10,319 bases of DNA. It comes from Nitrospirota bacterium (GTDB lineage Bacteria; UBA2233). The stretch is from assembly GCA_011620345.1 (NCBI GenBank), contig WOZJ01000060.1, positions 16,044 through 26,362 of the forward strand. The letters are read 5' to 3'. Below the pieces are notes generated by a model, which did no database searches, had not been told where the DNA came from, and worked only from the letters and a program-made list of their open reading frames with translations. A program made the position numbers and the translations under genes. Below are positions 7,386 through 10,319 of the stretch, piece after piece (the first letter of the stretch is position 1; each line of letters starts with the position of its first letter).

Positions 7386-8750
7386 TTATTCAGAGCCTCC
7401 GCCCTTGATCACCCCCATCGAGGGCTTTTTCCCCGCTTCTGCCTTGCTTTTGACTTCTCTTGCCAGGTCCCTTAGCATGTCGACCGTGAGGGATTTCGGC
7501 CGCTCGATCGGGAATCCGACGGCACGGTCGTAGACGAGTTCCGCTGTCACGCCGATTGCCCTGGAGACGGCGAACAGGACGGTGTAGAAGCTGAACTCCC
7601 TCACGTCGAAATGGTACTGGAGGCAGCCTGAGTGGGCATCCACGTTTGGCCATGGGTTCTTGGCCTTGCCATGCTTTTGAAGGACCTGAGGGACGACATC
7701 GAGCATCGTGCTTACCGTCTTGAATACAGGGTCGTCTGGAAGGTGGTTAAGGGCGAACTCCCTTTGGGCCGTGTAGCGGGGGTCGACGACCCTCAAGACG
7801 GCATGACCGAAGCCGGGGACCACCTGGCCGGAGTTTAGCGTTTCCCAGGCGTACTCCTCGATCTGCTCGCGGGTGGGAGTACCACCGAAGTGATCCATCA
7901 TCTTAAGAATCCATTTCAGACACTCTTCATTGGCCAACCCGTGCAAAGGACCAGCCAACCCGCAAACCATGGCACCGATGCTATAGTAGACATCCGATAG
8001 GGCCGAACCGACAAGGTGGCCTGTATGGGCGGAAACGTTGCCTGATTCGTGGTCGGAATGGAGGATCAAGAACAATCGCATGAGTTCTTTGTATGCAGGG
8101 CTGTCCACCCCCATTAAATGGGCGAACTGGCCGGCCCAGTCTTCTTTGGGGTCCGGGTCGGGATAGGTGTCGCCTTTGTAGCACCTTCTGTAGATGTTCG
8201 CCGCGATGGCCGGGAGCTTGGCCATGAGGTTCATCGAATCCTCGAAGTAATAATCCCACTGCTTTTCTCTGGGAAGCCCCTTTTCGTATTCTTTGGCAAA
8301 AACCGAATCCCTTTGGAGCGAAAGGATGGCCGCCGCAAGCTGAGCCATCGGATGAACATCGATCGGAATGGCGCGGAGCGTGTGGTAGACGTAACGGGGT
8401 AGGGGCTCACGCTTACGAAACTCCGCCTCGAGCTCCTCAACCTCGGCCAGCGTCGGTACCTCTCCCGTCAGCAAAAGGTGCCACAATCCCAAGGGAGAGG
8501 CGTACTCGTTGCCTGGCCTCTTTGGAAGGCGTGCCAGAGTCTCTTGGATGGTCAAACCCCGGAAACGGATTCCGGACATGGGGTCTAGGTAGGAAGTCTC
8601 GCAGACGAGGCTTTTAATGCCCCGCATTCCCCCCAAAACCTGCTCGACCGTCACCTCTTGGATGGGTGTATCGCCGTACTCTTTTCTGAGCTCGGCGGTT
8701 TCTTTACGCCAGCGCTCTACCTTTTGGGCCAGGATTTCCTTGAGCTTCAT
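7386..8750 (-). CDS. gltA: Citrate synthase, eukaryotic (mitochondrial) type
   Basis: It condenses oxaloacetate and acetyl-CoA to citrate at the entry of the TCA cycle. The 454-residue protein follows the mitochondrial enzyme throughout: GMRGIKSLVCETS, LDPMSGIRFRG, MRLFLILHSDHESGNVSAHT, GLAGPLHGLANEE, NPWPNVDAHSG and GFPIERPKS. The catalytic triad is His270, His316 and Asp371, with exactly the spacing of pig heart His274, His320 and Asp375. It is not the hexameric GltA type of E. coli. Bacterial members of this subfamily are known from Geobacteraceae. The frame is open to an ATG at 8795, but that codon lies at the predicted transcription start; the ATG at 8750 has AAAAGGAG 6 bases upstream and is chosen. 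The gene has its own promoter and terminator, so it is monocistronic. Confidence 0.96.
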   Translation of the reverse strand: MKLKEILAQKVERWRKETAELRKEYGDTPIQEVTVEQVLGGMRGIKSLVCETSYLDPMSGIRFRGLTIQETLARLPKRPGNEYASPLGLWHLLLTGEVPTLAEVEELEAEFRKREPLPRYVYHTLRAIPIDVHPMAQLAAAILSLQRDSVFAKEYEKGLPREKQWDYYFEDSMNLMAKLPAIAANIYRRCYKGDTYPDPDPKEDWAGQFAHLMGVDSPAYKELMRLFLILHSDHESGNVSAHTGHLVGSALSDVYYSIGAMVCGLAGPLHGLANEECLKWILKMMDHFGGTPTREQIEEYAWETLNSGQVVPGFGHAVLRVVDPRYTAQREFALNHLPDDPVFKTVSTMLDVVPQVLQKHGKAKNPWPNVDAHSGCLQYHFDVREFSFYTVLFAVSRAIGVTAELVYDRAVGFPIERPKSLTVDMLRDLAREVKSKAEAGKKPSMGVIKGGGSE

Positions 8751-8756
8751 GGCGGA

Positions 8757-8762
8757 CTCCTT
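8757..8762 (-). promoter_or_regulatory. Ribosome binding site that fixes the citrate synthase start
   Basis: AAGGAG on the minus strand, preceded by further A, is followed by TCCGCC and ATG at 8750. Spacing of 6 bases is ideal. It excludes the 15-codon longer reading from 8795. Confidence 0.8.
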
Positions 8763-8800
8763 TTGGGTTTGGGTGAATAGGTTTGCATACTGCATTTATG

Positions 8801-8830
8801 AATTTAGCATACAAAAAGAACCTTTGTCAA
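8801..8830 (-). promoter_or_regulatory. Sigma-70-type promoter of citrate synthase
   Basis: A consensus -35 TTGACA (8830-8825) and -10 TAAATT (8806-8801; 4/6) are 18 bp apart, and TGC directly before the -10 gives an extended -10. Transcription would begin near 8794, giving a leader of about 45 bases. The hexamer GCATAC occurs twice around the -10 and start site on the plus strand (8785-8790 and 8807-8812; 22 bp apart), which could be paired protein sites. Confidence 0.7.
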
Positions 8831-8834
8831 GCTG

Positions 8835-8851
8835 AACGCAAGGTTTAAGGG
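8835..8851 (+). repeat. Shared element AACGCAAGGTTTAAGGG before citrate synthase (copy 2)
   Basis: It matches 1966-1983 with a single missing T. It ends 4 bp upstream of the -35 box of the citrate synthase promoter, a usual position for an activator site. The rest of the rho to citrate synthase spacer (8852-8921) is A/T-rich and shows no clear terminator for rho; only a short GTAAG-C-CTTAC repeat overlaps the rho stop. Confidence 0.45.
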
Positions 8852-8921
8852 GCTTGAAAAAGAGTCAAACGTTATTGTAAATAAGAGTCTATTGGGAGAA
8901 TAAACGGGGAAAGAGTAAGCC

Positions 8922-10169
8922 TTACTGGTTCATCGAATCCAGAAAGTCCCTGTTGGAGCTCGTTCCAGACATTTTGTCTAGCAGGAACTCCATCGCGTCG
9001 ATGCTCGAGAGCGGGCTCACGATTTTTCTCAAAAGCCAGACCCGATGAAGAACGTCCGGCTCCAAGAGGAGCTCTTCGTGCCGCGTACCCGATTTGTTCA
9101 AATCGATCGCCGGGAAGACCCGCCTGTCGGAAAGCTTCCTGTCGAGGACGATCTCTAGGTTGCCAGTGCCCTTGAATTCCTCGAAAATGACGTCGTCCAT
9201 GCGTGATCCTGTATCGATCAGCGCCGTGGCGATGATCGTCAAGGAGCCCCCGCCTTCGATCTTCCTTGCCGCCCCGAAGAAACGCTTGGGCTTATGCAGC
9301 GCGTTCGAATCCACGCCGCCTGAAAGTACCTTGCCGGACGGCGGGACGACGGTGTTGTAGGCGCGGGCAAGCCGGGTGATGGAATCCAGCAGAATGACGA
9401 CGTCGTGGTTGTGCTCGACCAAGCGTTTTGCCTTTTCGAGGACGATCTCGGATACCTGGACGTGGCGTGTCGCCGGCTCGTCGAACGTCGAGGAGATTAC
9501 CTCGCCCCGGACCGTTCGTTGCATGTCCGTCACCTCTTCGGGCCGCTCGTCGATCAAAAGCACGATCAGGATGGCCTCGGGGTGGTTAACGTTGATGGCG
9601 CTAGCGATGTTTTGAAGCAGCACGGTTTTGCCCGTTCTGGGGGCTGCTACGATGAGGGCCCTTTGGCCTTTCCCTATGGGGGTGAACAGGTCCATGATGC
9701 GAGTGCAGGAGTTGTTTGGGGCGGTTACGAGCTCAAACTTTTCTATCGGATAGATGGGGGTCAGGTTATCGAACAGAACCTTGTCCCTCGCGGCGTCGGG
9801 GTGTTCGAAGTTGATCGTTTCGACCTTCAGGAGGGCAAAATAGCGCTCGCCTTCTTTTGGAGGCCGGATTTGACCGGCAACCGTGTCGCCCGTCTTCAAG
9901 TTGAAGCGCCGGATTTGAGAGGGGGAAACATAGATGTCGTCGGGCCCTGGGAGATAGTTGTAATCCGGCGCCCTTAGAAAGCCGAACCCGTCAGAAAGAA
10001 TCTCGAGGACGCCCTCCCCGTAGATCGAGCCGTTTTGCTCTGCGATTGCCTGAAGGATTGAAAAGATGAGCTCTTGGCGCCTTAGCGAGGCAATCCCCTC
10101 GATGCTGAGCTCGCGCCCCATCTTGGTAAGATCGGCTATGGATTTGGTTTTTAGTTCTTTGAGGTTCAT
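8922..10169 (-). CDS. rho: Transcription termination factor Rho
   Basis: This hexameric RNA-dependent ATPase and helicase binds C-rich nascent RNA and ends transcription. The 415-residue product lines up almost without gaps with E. coli Rho. The primary RNA site has GFGFLR (61-66), Tyr80 in [14 protein letters not shown], and GERYF (107-111). The Walker A motif is AAPRTGKT (175-182) and Walker B is VVILLDS (257-263). The secondary-site Q-loop is [10 protein letters not shown] and the R-loop is GSRMD (321-325). The arginine finger is Arg363 in SGTRHEEL. There is no long N-terminal insertion of the kind seen in Actinobacteria. AGGAGG sits 3 bases before the ATG, slightly close. The next gene is citrate synthase with its own promoter; rpmE, often next to rho, is absent here. 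Confidence 0.98.
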   Translation of the reverse strand: MNLKELKTKSIADLTKMGRELSIEGIASLRRQELIFSILQAIAEQNGSIYGEGVLEILSDGFGFLRAPDYNYLPGPDDIYVSPSQIRRFNLKTGDTVAGQIRPPKEGERYFALLKVETINFEHPDAARDKVLFDNLTPIYPIEKFELVTAPNNSCTRIMDLFTPIGKGQRALIVAAPRTGKTVLLQNIASAINVNHPEAILIVLLIDERPEEVTDMQRTVRGEVISSTFDEPATRHVQVSEIVLEKAKRLVEHNHDVVILLDSITRLARAYNTVVPPSGKVLSGGVDSNALHKPKRFFGAARKIEGGGSLTIIATALIDTGSRMDDVIFEEFKGTGNLEIVLDRKLSDRRVFPAIDLNKSGTRHEELLLEPDVLHRVWLLRKIVSPLSSIDAMEFLLDKMSGTSSNRDFLDSMNQ

Positions 10170-10319
10170 AGTCCTCCTGCCTTGGTGTTTGGTTGAAAAA
10201 ATAGGATTTCTTGCGTGATTGTGGGGCCTTTGGGTTCAAGGCCGGCGGCGATCGCTTGGCGTGCCGGTAAAGCGCGTTCCTTCCGGGTGCAGTTAAGGGG
10301 AAAAAGTCGCCGATGAAAT
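10170..10319 (-). other. C-rich rho leader, possibly with the 3' end of an upstream gene
   Basis: On the rho strand, 10237-10180 holds 19 C to 7 G in 58 bases, with many CA and CC steps and no strong hairpin, as expected of a Rho loading (rut) site; E. coli rho is known to be attenuated in its own leader. Two frames are also open from the window edge. One ends in a TGA that overlaps the rho start (ATGA, stop at 10168-10166) and could be the tail of an upstream coupled gene. I do not recognise its 50 residues. Confidence 0.35.

Noticed and set aside
8751-8795. Fifteen-residue N-terminal extension of citrate synthase
   Set aside because: Its ATG coincides with the predicted transcription start, and the internal ATG at 8750 has a strong ribosome binding site.
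9405-9977. 190-codon plus-strand open frame antisense to rho
   Set aside because: It mirrors the highly conserved rho coding frame, has no ribosome binding site and resembles no family; it is a shadow produced by G+C-rich codon use.
9991-10239. 82-codon minus-strand open frame overlapping the rho 5' end
   Set aside because: It starts at TTG, overlaps rho by about 180 bp in another frame and looks like out-of-frame translation of rho.

Overview
The window reads as an ordinary chromosomal stretch of a free-living bacterium with a respiratory, fatty-acid-using central metabolism. Every large gene is recognisable, and there is no mobile element, phage gene, CRISPR array or defence island. The mix of genes (eukaryote-type citrate synthase, long-chain-type acyl-CoA dehydrogenase, methylmalonyl-CoA epimerase, MenA-like prenyltransferase, Rho very close to the proteobacterial form) fits a deltaproteobacterial/Desulfobacterota-like lineage. 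That placement is an inference of low to moderate confidence, because no marker gene here settles it.

Layout. At 65-528 on the minus strand is methylmalonyl-CoA epimerase with a hairpin right after its stop. It is divergent from an acyl-CoA dehydrogenase (715-1899, plus). The spacer between them carries a FadR-like palindrome. Next is a tight glycolytic pair, gap (2014-3021) and pgk (3034-4206), 12 bp apart and ending in a hairpin at 4226-4261. From there to the right edge everything is on the minus strand. Read in the direction of transcription the order is rho (10169-8922), citrate synthase (8750-7386) with a good promoter and a textbook terminator, thiC (7281-5920), tRNA-Ala(CGC), a MenA/UbiA-family prenyltransferase (5753-4860) and a CPBP-family membrane protease (4863-4267) that overlaps it by 4 bp.

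How the genes fit together. The acyl-CoA dehydrogenase opens beta-oxidation, and the epimerase feeds propionyl/methylmalonyl-CoA (from odd-chain or branched acids) toward succinyl-CoA. Citrate synthase admits the acetyl-CoA to the TCA cycle. GAPDH and PGK serve lower glycolysis or gluconeogenesis, and the prenyltransferase probably builds the respiratory quinone. ThiC makes the pyrimidine of thiamine, the cofactor of 2-oxoacid dehydrogenases.

No clearly new biological system is visible. The observations most worth checking are a short sequence shared by the gap and citrate synthase upstream regions, the FadR-like operator, the eukaryote-type citrate synthase, substitutions in the conserved glycine-rich loops of PGK, and the overlap of the prenyltransferase with the CPBP protease.
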